A stretch of 64,000 bases of DNA from Hemibagrus wyckioides. Lineage: Eukaryota > Chordata > Actinopteri > Siluriformes > Bagridae. Positions 26,700-44,500 of this stretch are shown piece after piece. A program made the position numbers and the translations under genes. Within the stretch, counting starts at the first letter, position 1, and the number at the start of each line of letters is the position of its first letter. Where the stretch lies: NCBI RefSeq assembly GCF_019097595.1, contig NC_080720.1, positions 17,850,352-17,914,351 on the forward strand, in the 5' to 3' direction. Below the pieces are notes generated by a model that saw only the letters and a program-made list of their open reading frames with translations, was not told the origin of the DNA and searched no databases.

Positions 26700-26850
26700 A
26701 AGCCCCGCCCACTCAGTGTTCTTCCCTTGATTTCGTAATCATGAGTGACGTGGTTGTGTTTAATGTCCCTGCTGTTTAAATACGATCGCTTGCTGACAAT
26801 ACAAACACTGATCTGACTGACCAGAAGACACGGTGCACGAGCTTTACGCA
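26700..26850 (+). promoter_or_regulatory. ptgis: ptgis core promoter and 5' UTR (predicted)
   Basis: Upstream of the start codon lie a GC-box-like CCCCGCCC at 26703-26710, a cAMP-response-element half-site TGACGTGG at 26746-26753 and a TATA-like TTTAAATA at 26775-26782. A TATA box there would place the transcription start near 26805, leaving a leader of about 45 bases. These motifs are short and the assignment is inference. Confidence 0.45.
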
Positions 26851-33331
<6,481 letters not shown>

Positions 33332-33545
33332 TTACAATAAGTAAAACTACAATCAAAACATTTTAAAAATAAGTACCTTAATTGTATATAGGCATCTGCT
33401 ATTATTTGTTCTAACTTTTTATTGTACAGGTTTTATATCACCTGTTATTTATTTAAACAAAACAGGTCATTTATTTTCTCATTTGTAATGTACGTTTTTT
33501 AAGATGCTGTAATGCTGACAGTGTTCTGTTCTGTGCTTTAATAAT

Positions 33546-33551
33546 AATAAA
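33546..33551 (+). terminator. ptgis: ptgis polyadenylation signal
   Basis: Canonical AATAAA about 215 bases after the stop codon, followed by a GT-rich stretch (GTGTCATTGTGTTGTAATTG) that fits a downstream element. Confidence 0.7.
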
Positions 33552-33624
33552 TGAGTGTCATTGTGTTGTAATTGTGAGTACATTTTATTATGTCATTCTT
33601 AAAACTGTTCCCTGGAGATACACT

Positions 33625-34455
33625 ATATTGCCAAAAGGACACCCCTCCAAATCATTGAATTCAGGGGTTGCTCTGTCCCTTAGTTCCAGTGAAAGGAACT
33701 CTTAATGCTTCAGCATACCAAGACATTTTGGACAATTTCATGCTCCCAACTTTGTAGGAACAGTTTGGGGATGACCCCTTCCTGTACCAACATGACTGTA
33801 GACAAGTGCACAAAGCAAGGTCCATAAAGACATGGATGAGCGAGTTTGGTGTGGAGGAACTTGACTGACCTTCACAGAGTCCTGACCTCAACCCAATACA
33901 ACACCTTTGGGACAAATTAGAGCGGAGACTGCAAGCCACGCATTCTCATCCAACATCAGTGCCTGACCTCACAAATGCACTTCTAGAGGAATGGTCAAAA
34001 TTCCCATAAACACACTCCTAAACCTTCTGGAAAGCCTTCCCAGAAGAGGTGAAGCTGTTACAGCTGCAAAGGGTGGGCCAACTCCATATTACATTCATGT
34101 GCATGTAAAGGCCGACGTCCCAGTTTTGGCATGACTCACAGTCTCCTTTCTAATTCATCCCAAAGGTATTCTATCAGGTCAGGACTCTGTACAGACCAGT
34201 CAAGTTCCTCCACACCAACTCGCTCATCCATGTCTTTATGGACCTTGCTTTGTGCACTGGTGTGCAGTCATGTTGGAACAGGAAGGGGTCATCCCCAAAG
34301 TGTTCCCACAAAGTTGGAAGTATGAAATTGTGCAAAATGTCTTGGTATGCTGAAGCATTAAGAGTTCCTTTCACTGGAACTAAGGGACCAAGCCCAAGCC
34401 AAACACCTGAATTCAATAATTTGGAGGGGTGTACCAAAACCTTTGTCAAAAACAT
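33625..34455. mobile_element. Tc1-derived long palindrome (foldback element)
   Basis: The ends are inverted: ACACCCCTCCAAATCATTGA near 33639 and TAATTTGGAGGGGTGTACCA near 34417. The arms, about 33630-33893 and 34178-34450, are complementary along their length. For example, CCTTAGTTCCAGTGAAAGGA near 33678 pairs with TCCTTTCACTGGAACTAAGG near 34367. The left arm continues into a Tc1 transposase C-terminus (SPDLNPIQHLWDKLERRL, about 33883-33935, with nearby stops) that lies in the roughly 280-base loop. It lies just after ptgis and upstream of kcnb1. Confidence 0.85.
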
Positions 34456-35089
34456 TTTGGATGAAATGCACTGCTCTCATTCAAATATTTAAACAATGGT
34501 TTAAACACATACAGCCCTCATCAGTTTATTCTTATCTGTTCCAGTGAACCAGATCAAAAGTACAAAAAATGTGAGCAAGCAAGGAAAACATATTTGCATT
34601 TCAGACCAATTTATACAAATAACATTATTAAAGTTTTAATTTTATCCATTCCATGACACAAATCTTAATCTTCATCTTAAGCCCCAACTACATACATGAG
34701 TAAACATAGTAATTTGCGTGTGTGAAAGGGATGTTTGTCTACATTAAAAGGCAAGAAGACTGACTTTCTCATCCTGGTTGGTTGGACATTGATAATAAGC
34801 ATCATTTGTTTATTCTACCCTTTATAGAACCTAGAGCCAAGGACACTTGAGTTTTTACCACAGCTAGTTTTTTAAGTGACAGCCTTGAAATGCACAGCAG
34901 TTTATTAAAAAGAGCTCTGGGCCTATTTGAGCACTACAAAACTCAAATATGATGAATGAGCTCCTAGTAAACACCTACAGTGTGTAGGAAACTCCAAATA
35001 CACAATGGACACTGTGTCTGAATTCAGCACTACACCATTCATTCACCTTCCGTGGGTGTTCTTTCAGTAATAGTTCATTTGCTGGGTAA
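34456..35089. other. ptgis/kcnb1 intergenic
   Basis: No recognised gene or repeat. Confidence 0.4.
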
Positions 35090-35482
35090 AATATCACCAG
35101 TGCATTTCTTCCCAGAAAAGACGAGCCAGTGTACAGATGCTGTTCGCCATTTTGGCCGAGGTCAGTGGGCCGTGGCGCAGGAGGGAGGAAGATGCTTTGC
35201 AGGACATTGAAGGGTTAATCCTAGATCCAGCCTTCCGCACACTAAAACCCCCGCCGCGAAATCAGCTCCACAGATTTACAGCTGGACTTGTTGATTTATT
35301 TCTCTTCCTATGAAAAACACAGGCGATTTGCAGCGAGCAGCCAAATATGCCCACGCTGGAAGATAGCGGTCCTCTGCATGGGCTTTATTTCATACCACAC
35401 ATGGGAATAAAGCAGTGACGCTCCTCCTGTTTTCCTTCTCATTTATGGGCTTTTCCATCATTCTCAGCCTTCAGCTACTGAG
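35090..35482 (+). promoter_or_regulatory. kcnb1: candidate kcnb1 promoter and 5' UTR exon
   Basis: GC content rises above its surroundings (CGAGCCAG, GGCCGAGGTCAGTGGGCC, CCCCCGCCGCGAAA). The block ends in CTACTGAG before a good donor, GTATGT, at 35483. A matching acceptor, TTTTCATTACAG, occurs at 36496-36507. A non-coding first exon spliced to 36508 is therefore plausible. The transcription start is not resolved. Confidence 0.45.
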
Positions 35483-35506
35483 GTATGTTTGTGATGAATC
35501 TCTAGG

Positions 35507-35507
<1 letters not shown>

Positions 35508-35555
<48 letters not shown>

Positions 35556-35582
35556 GTTGTTGTTGTTGTTGTTGTTGTTGTT
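35508..35582. repeat. (ATT)16(GTT)9 microsatellite
   Basis: ATT units to about 35555, then GTT units. It lies just inside the predicted leader intron, 25 bp after its donor. Confidence 0.95.
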
Positions 35583-36509
35583 AATATTTGATATGTATTT
35601 AGCGGTTACCAATACAGAATAATAATTCCCAAAACATATGTACAAATCAAAGCCCTCCTGTTTCCATCTTTGGGATTAGTCTACTTTATTGAGGCACATT
35701 TGTTTTCATGCACACTTTGGTTTGATCGACTTCCTAATTCCTCTCTAAACAATGTATTTGAATAAAAAAAAGAGGATAATTACCAAACATATTTTGAATT
35801 GACGGCTGGGTTTGATCCATATCACTCAAACCACTGGATTGCGTGCTGGATTATTTACGCGACCGAATTTATTTGTTAATTCAACAAAATGAAGTATATC
35901 AGGGGGTGTTGCATTTTAGCTCCGTCAAATTTTCCCCAAAAGAGGGCTTAGATGAGGCGTATTTTTCTTATCATGATTTCCTCCCGTTTTTATTAGCAGT
36001 ATAGACCGGGCTGTGGCAGCGGTGCGGCTGCGCTGGTGGACAGCTGTCTACTATTTAACAACAGAAAATTGCATCTGGAATGTTATGTTTCTCCTAAAAC
36101 ATGCTGAAGCTGAAATCCACCACCCTCTCTGCACATAGACTACTGAATAGCAGACAGGTCCTCAAAGGAGACAGGTTGTTATTGGTACTAAAACTCAACA
36201 CGTGTGCCCTGAGTATAGCTTGCCCTATCTAATATATTGCCACAGGCTCTGGTTATTATAAATCCATTTGCGTAATTAAAACCACAAGTTATATACTACA
36301 GCTGGGATTTACAATAGTGCATGGGTATGTTGAGCACCGTGCCCGTCATGCTCGAGCATCTTTCCATTCAGACGTGTAACTAGCTGCCACTGCTGTGGCT
36401 GAAGTGCACGTGTACTTCTAGTTCGTCTGGAAATTCCTGACCATTTGTTCATGAATCAATGCAGCAAGCCTGTACTAACTGTGACGTATTTCTCGTTTTC
36501 ATTACAGCC

Positions 36510-36542
36510 ATGGAAGAAAGCGGTTCCTACATCGAGAGGTAA
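36510..36542 (+). promoter_or_regulatory. kcnb1: kcnb1 upstream ORF (10 codons)
   Basis: ATG at 36510 in a strong Kozak context (GCCATGG) opens MEESGSYIER and stops at TAA 36540-36542. The stop is 64 bases before the main start at 36607. It lies 2 bases into the predicted second leader exon. If it is in the mature leader, it would tend to reduce initiation at the main start or allow reinitiation. Whether it is transcribed is inferred. Confidence 0.5.
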
Positions 36543-36606
36543 CGCAGGTTCCGCGGCCCGCCTGGAGTAAGCCATAGCCTACGAAACTGCGGCCGAATCA
36601 GAAACA

Positions 36607-37182
36607 ATGGAGAGACCGTCCGCCATAATCAGTAAAGCAGGCTCTCGCTCGGCGGCCTCTCTGCCTCCGGAGCCGGTGGACATCATACGGAGCATGTCGT
36701 GTTACCGGCGTGTTCGTCTGAACGTGGGCGGCCTGCCGCACGAGGTGCTTTGGCGCACACTGGAGCGCCTGCCGCGCACGCGCCTGGGCAAGCTTCGCGC
36801 GTGCACAACGCACGAGGCGCTCATGGATATTTGCGACGACTATAACCTGGACGAGAACGAGTACTTCTTTGACCGGCATCCGGGCGCATTCACGTCCATC
36901 CTGAACTTCTACCGCACGGGAAAGTTGCACATGATGGAGGAGATGTGCGCACTGTCGTTCAGCCAGGAGCTGGACTACTGGGGCGTGGACGAGATCTACC
37001 TAGAGTCATGCTGCCAGGCGCGCTACCACCAGAAAAAGGAGCAGATGAATGAGGAGCTACGGCGCGAGGCTGACACACTGAAGGAGCGCGAGGGCGATGA
37101 GTTGGATAATGCGTGCTGCTCGGAGAAGCGCAAGAAACTGTGGGACCTGCTGGAGAAGCCGGGCTCTTCCGTAGCAGCCAAG
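36607..37182 (+). CDS. kcnb1: kcnb1 coding exon 1 (T1 domain)
   Basis: 192 codons, GC-rich with many CpG compared with its surroundings. Ends GCAGCCAAG before GTAGCT, a donor with a poor +5 base (C). Reading through the donor adds only VAIRVGA before a TAG at 37204-37206, so intron retention would make a soluble T1-only protein. Confidence 0.96.
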
Positions 37183-38461
37183 GTAGCTATAAGAGTTGGA
37201 GCTTAGTACAATACAAGTGTATGTGTCTGTGTAGGAATCAACAACAGACTGACACATACATACATACACACATACACACACACACATCCTATGGCATTAC
37301 ATGACAATCAGTTAATGTTTCAGTTATGAGATTGAATGTCATACACTTGAGCACTGCTCAGCTGATGCTGTGCCTGATTGTGGTTTAAGTCTTGATAGGA
37401 ATTATGGCTGACAGTTTTTTTTTCTTCCAAGGCACTTGGATCCAATAATGTCATTTCCTAATACCATTAGGCCCGATTCCCTGTCAAATCATGCTCTCTG
37501 CCAAGGTAAAATCGCAACGTCCACATATCTATTGGATGGTTGGCACATTTATAACCTGGCAATTAGCTTAAAAGGGCAAATAAAAAAGTGCAATTCTCAT
37601 TAGTCCTGTTGTAGAGGAAATCACATCACAGTTCTTTGGCAGTGGGATTAACTTATAGTTTATTTACATGAGAAAATACTAAACAATATTGAATTAGCTT
37701 TTTGCAGCCTGATCCATTTGTGCAAGGGCTACCAGGGTTCAGATGTCCTATCTTAGGTGGAAAAACCGAGGTTGTTCTGTTACAGCTGTTATTGAGAATA
37801 GTCTGGGGCACAGCATAAATGATCCATTTAGATTATTGACACACTTAAGTATTTGATATGTTGCTTTTAGTTAAAATATTATAATATACATATTTAACAA
37901 TATGTATTCAACATAGTGCATATAACAGAAAATGTTTTTTCTTTACGTGAAGCACAGACGTTTCAAAATGTTCAGCCCTCACAGGAGTGCAGCAGAATCA
38001 TTTGCAATGGGGTGGACAGATTGGTGTTTTGGTGGTGACTTTATTCGGGTGGGAATCTAGAACAAAATACAAACCCACATCAAGAGAAAATTATATAATG
38101 TAGCTGCCCAGTCTGTGTATGGCCTGAGTAGGATCCTAATTGATCAAGAAATATATACACCTAAGCAATATTTGTTTGTCACCTAATATGCTACAAAAAG
38201 TCATAGCTAACACACCATTAGGTTACATGTTATGCTAGACTTAGAAATTCAAAACCTTTAGCCAATGGTAGCTAATACTGTACATAAGAAAGCATGTGTT
38301 ATGCATCCAAATAATGAACGTCCTTACAAAATGATTTGATATATATATGCTTTCCTGTTTGTTGACGATCTTTTCTGTTTAACAATATTGAAATGGACTT
38401 TTGATTCATTAACATGAACCTATCACAATGAGAAGTACGAGGTACTTGACCAGTACCACCC

Positions 38462-38508
<47 letters not shown>

Positions 38509-41500
38509 GAAATGATTTACTATGGGGGGAGCTATGTGGAGGCCAGGAGTGGTCAGTGCCACGCTAGTGTAGTTCCACCTATTAAGCCTTCTCTGAGATT
38601 CTTTTTGTAATATCTAACCATGTTGACCTTTTAAACAAATTTATATTAATATACATGTGGTGTGACCTCTTCAATCCACTGACCATGTATAATTTATAAA
38701 ACATAAGGTACCATAACATTAAAGGGGGTGGTGATTTCAATGAGTGGACAGTGAGGGAAATGGAGTCCTGGAATATATAGGACACAGCAGTGCTCCAAGC
38801 TCTTCATGTAATACAGTAGCATTGAATGTCATCATATCCTAGCGTCAATAACACATGAGTTGTGGTCCCTGGGGACTCAGGTCAACCTCATAACAAACAT
38901 CTTGCTCAGAATACTGTCATTATGCCTTGCTTAGTTGTTTTATCATCCAAATTACTCCACAATGCAGTCATGTAACTCCCAATGTCATGATTGATCATGA
39001 TTGTTATTGATCATGATTGTGTTTGGTTAATGTACATCTGTGCATATTTACATCTCAGAGAAAAAAGAAATACACAGACAACATTAGAGCTTTTCAGTAA
39101 AAAAAATTGTATAGAAATGGGTATATTTTTCCAAAGGTGATTTAAGTATATTTATATTAAACATCTAATCTATTCTTTTAAATTTCTTTTGTAGGGAAAT
39201 AAAAGATAAGTAAAGATAAGTTGCATCTGTGATTTGTATGAAAAATTCAATTTTTTTGTAAATTTTATGCAATGTTTTATGTGTTAATTTTAATTCAATT
39301 TTTAAGCACTTCTTATGTAGGTTACAATAATTCTGGTGTTGATTATATTAGTATTTTATGTGAATTTGTGATAAACCAGGAAAAAATACAGTACTGAACA
39401 ATCAATTAACCCTGCTACTTACAAGAAGACACTGAAAGAGCTGATTCATCAGTGTACAGTATAATTTTTGAATTGGTGAATTATTTCAGTAGACAACTCA
39501 ATACACACCAATATCCAAGGGTTTAATGAACACCTACAGTGTTTATGTGAAGCTAGATGGCCCCAAATGGTCACCATGATTCAAAACTGTGTTTATTCAA
39601 AGCTATAAGAGTTCATACAACATGTTAATTCAAAACTGCAGGTGTTCAGTCAACACTTGGCTACTGAGTTACAGTAAAGAAACGATCAATATAACAGATA
39701 GGGTGAATATACTTTTGTTGTTGTTATAACTACTCTTGGCTCTTTGTGCTTCTTCCAATTTTCTTCATAGACTCTGTATCCCAGTCTTCCTCCTTTCAGT
39801 CTTTTACACTGCACCTCCAGCTAAATGTCAGGGAAATGTCACATTAATTATCTTTCATGAGACTTCATGTCCTATTCTGTTTTTTCCTTTCCTCCTTCTT
39901 TCTATCCTGTCCATATTCAGACCAGCTCAGTCTACATCTGTCTCCAATCACATTTTGCTGCATGGCTCCACCACACAATGTGATTACAGCTGACCACTGG
40001 CTATCTCTGCAAATTACTGTCTGCTCATATTTCACCATTTCTCAAATGTTTTTCTTCTGTACACTTACATTACAGAATCTTGACCATTACTGGAAACTAT
40101 TAAAAGTTTTTGCTAGACAATAGCAGTTTTGTGGTTTTCATTAGAGCAATATAATATAATGCATATGATTGGTATGTATATGCTGAATTCTGTGAGTGCT
40201 GAATGAATGTCAGGGCCAGTCAGGAGCCAGTCCATCCTGTACCAACAAATTGTCTGGCTCCACTAGGGAGCGTAGTTGTAGAACTGGAATCACTTGGTAG
40301 CAAGACTTCCAGATCTGAGACAACGCTTCTAGGTACCACTTTCTCAGACATGTGCACTGTCATGACTGCACCATTATACAGTCCCAGTAGCTTAATCTCT
40401 ATCAGCTGGCTAACAGCAGGCATGTAGCAGGCAAAGTTTAAGAAATTCTGTGCAAGGTGAAGAGAGTCATCCAACCGTGTGCTGGTTTGATTGTTGATGG
40501 ACCTTTCTGTCCCAATATTCTGCTATTGGACTAGCATGCTGAGAGCCAACATAGCTTTAATTCTAGCTGGTTGATGAGTTCTGCACCCAAACCAGTGAGA
40601 GGAGGGAAGGGTCTTACCTTGGGGTCTGCCCCCTGCTCCCCTTTGCCAACACTTTAATCCCCCATTCCCTCCACCCCATCCCCTCTGTATGCTGCTACAG
40701 TGACAAAAACCAATTACATCTACATCATGATTACAGTCAGAAATATTAAATCGGACTTTATTCAATATCTCATAGCAAATAGCTTTGCTTCATGGACCAG
40801 GACAAATAACCAAATTCGCAGAGACAAATGATAAATTATGGTGCATTATCTAATAAAAAATGCTAACTGCAAAATTTGATTTTCAGAGTGGAAGAAAAGT
40901 ACAGATTTGCTATTATTCTTCCTAATTCTTCCAGCTTGTAGTTTCGTGCATTTTTAATTCACAGTAGTCACAAAAGTTGTTTTTATCAAAGCCAGTGTTT
41001 GAAAAAACCTTTTATACATTCCAAGTGCTACTTCCAGAGACTCATCTCTAAAAAAGAGAAAACTATATTAGCAATACTATATTAATAGACTCACTTTGCT
41101 TCTAAAACAGCCTCAATTCTTCATGGATTCCAAAAGATGTTGGAACCATTCCTTTGCTATTTTGGTCCATGTTGACATGATTACATTAGGCAGTTTCTGT
41201 ACAATTTTCAAGTTTATTTTTCATTCAGCAAATCTCCTATTCCTTCACATCCCAAAGGTGTTTTATTGGATCAGAGCCAGTGACTGGGAAGACCACTGAA
41301 CTCATTGTTATGTTCATGAAACCGCTTTTCACACAAGATAGGTTGGGTTCATGGATTCATGCTGTTGGCACCAAATTCTGACCCTATCAGCTATGTGATT
41401 AATCAGATCAGGCTATGTTTTTCAAGTCTTGTTTTACTAGCATGTCCAGTTTTGATGAGTCTGTGCCCACTGCAGCTTCAGCTTTCTGTCCTTGGCCGCT

Positions 41501-44500
41501 AGAAGTGGAACCCAGTGTGATATTCTGCTGTTGTAGCCCATCCACTTCAAGGTTCTATGTATTGTGCATGTTGAGATGCTTTTCTTCTCACCACAATTTT
41601 ACAGACTGGTTATCTTAGTTACTGCTACCTTCTGTCAGCTTGAACCAGTCTGGCCATTCTTCAATCAACCCCTATCTTCATGAAGGCATTTCCACCCACA
41701 GAATGGCTGTTCACTGGATGTTATTCCTTATTGCACTATTCTGAGTAAACTCTAGAGACTGTTGTCCTTGAAAATCCCAGGAGATCAGCAGTTATAGAAA
41801 TACTCAAACCCCTTTATTGAGACAGCAAAGTACTCAGTGTTGATACTGCCAAGATGAAAATTAAATGTGCTGAAAAGTGCTGATACTGTTCTTTACTGAG
41901 GATGAGAATCACTCAGCATTCTGATACTGCACTCTATTGAGGGTGACACTACTCAAAGTGCTGATATTGTACTCTGTTGAGCATAATAGCCACTCAGAGT
42001 ATTGATACTCTGATTGATACTCCATACTGTCATGGTTTAGAGGCTTTATCATGGTCTCTTCTAGCATCAAAACTGCCTTTGTGTTCTAGGCAGCCATATT
42101 GGATCCAAAATAGCCTGCTTTATCCTGCATATCTCCCTTCATCCACTTTTCTTTGGCCATTCAAATTGTTTTAGTTGGCTCTTTTAAAATTATTCTGTAG
42201 TCAGCATGGTTTTAGTCTTTTTCAGACAAATCAACATAATCAGTGACAATCAATCATGGCAGAAATAGTAATAATTCAAATATTAGAATCATAACACAAT
42301 ATGTTGTGTGAATTAAAAAAATTATTAGCAAGAATCATAGTATAACACTCAACATCTTTGAAATTTCTTCCACTCACTAGCAAGACATGCTTGACACAAA
42401 TGGTAAACAGGATGAATTAGTGGGCAACCAACATAGAGTCATAAAGTGACAACACTGCTTTTGTACTCAGTCCAGTATGTATAGAAGTAAAACTATTATC
42501 CATGGTAATCATATCTAAACTACAAATACAACAGACTCTTGAACTGAGGTTACTGTCTGTGTGGAGATTTGTAAGGGTTTGATTTTCTGTATGTTTGGGT
42601 TTCCTCTGGGATTGCTGGTTTCTCTCCACTGTCTGAAAAACAGGTTGACAGATTGGCTAAGTTGATTTGCCTCTAGTTGAGAATGTGTGTAAGTGGTGCC
42701 TTGCGATGGACTTGGTGAATTCTTCTGACAAGAGTAACGCAGTTACTGAAAGTGAGCGAATATATCATTGCATATGATTATAGCACTGACTTCTGACATG
42801 TAATGCTTAGTCCTTTGGTGCAAAATACAAACTGTTTTATGCATTATCTAACATTAGTCACCTGTAAGTACAGATGCTTCTGGAAGCCATGAGGCATGTT
42901 ATTGTACAATTAAATTTAATCATCTCACTGCAGCACCTCATTTGTGTCATTGGGTCAGTAAAGGGACTTTCATTTGCTTTCCAGTAGGATTTTAACTGTC
43001 TAATTTAACTGTCTAATAACTGTCTAATTCGATCCTTACTAGTATTATTTAGGTAAGATGAACTAGCTGTTTGAGAGCAATTGATGAAATATGGTAAATA
43101 CTCTGGAGCCAAGGCAAAAAGATTGATGAATAAAACATTGATATTCGTTGGTAAATGGAAGAGCACCATAGGGTGTATATGTGGGTTCGCCCGTAAAAGC
43201 AATTCAGATGCCACTGTGACTGAATCTGGCAAATAACCAAAAATTATATAAGATAATAAGGATTTGAGCAGAGATAGTTGTATGCAACAGAACAAGTAAT
43301 GACTAACCTGTATGCTCTTTATATTATTATGGGGACTTATATAGAGCAGTTGAGTAGACCTCAGTCACAAATTTACCTCAATTTTAAGTGATCCGTCAAG
43401 GGCAAAAAAACAACCTGGACCATTGTTATATTGTTTAATGCAAACCCTTCATACACCATGCAGCTTTCGAAGACTCTGTTCATTGTCAAATTTACTGAGT
43501 GAGACTGAAATGAGACTGGAGAGACAGCACTGGAGCTACATGATTGCTTTGATGCACTGTCTGGGGTGTTTTTAAAACTGCAGCTGCCAACCTAGATGAG
43601 CTCAGAGACATTGTGTTGCCATTCATTTCAATAGCAGTAGAAAGTTAAAGAAATTCAACAATAATAATCCATGGTTCACTATCAAGGTCAAGCACATTTG
43701 TACAGCCAAGGAGGCAGCTTACTGAAGAGGAAACAGGATCAACACCTTACCAATTACAGAAGACCCATCCACCCTTACTCTGCTGTAAATCATCAACTGC
43801 CTGATGGTCTGAATGAGTTTTACTCTTACTTAAGATTAATTTTGTTAAAACCAGACTTTAAAATACATTAAATATACCTGTGGTTGAGATGTATGCAAAA
43901 AGAGCAACTGTAGTTTACAGACATTCATGTAATAAAGTGCCATAATGTCCTCATTTGAAGAGTTTTTCCAGGCCACCATGCAAGCAAAGTTCTTTACAGA
44001 TACAGTATATCCCAATGTGTAATTACTGGGGCTTTTAAAAAAAAAGGGAATTGAAAGGGTTGCAATTATTTATCAGAGGTTTCAACCTAGTTTACTATTA
44101 CCAGACATTACTGGAAATCTTTAGAGAGGTCTGCATTATGAAAGTATCCACCAGTAGATTTCTTGGTTTTGATTAGTCGTGTTGAGGTAAATCAAGTAGC
44201 CATGAAATTAAGTCTGCTCTGTCTTTTGTTCTGTCTCATGCACACTACCACACACCATCAGAATGAATTCAAGATAGCTAGAGCGGTGCCACCACAACCA
44301 GTGATATGACATATCTGAACTATTAGGAATGGACTTAAATTGTGTACACTGCTGATAATCAAATGCTTTGTGGTAATGTTCAAGGGTAGAGAATTAGAGT
44401 ATTTACCACAGATTTTAATATACTTAGGGTGTGCATGGAGGATGAGGGATGGAATATTATATTGTTTCCTCCTTTTTTACAGATATTTTGAGTAGGACTG

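Noticed and set aside
36598..36930. Arg/Ala-rich minus-strand frame opposite kcnb1 exon 1
   Set aside because: Shadow of the GC-rich coding exon on the other strand.
41801..42015. Possible CRISPR-like array
   Set aside because: Units are contiguous and diverged, with no constant repeat and variable spacer pattern, in a vertebrate intron. It is a minisatellite.
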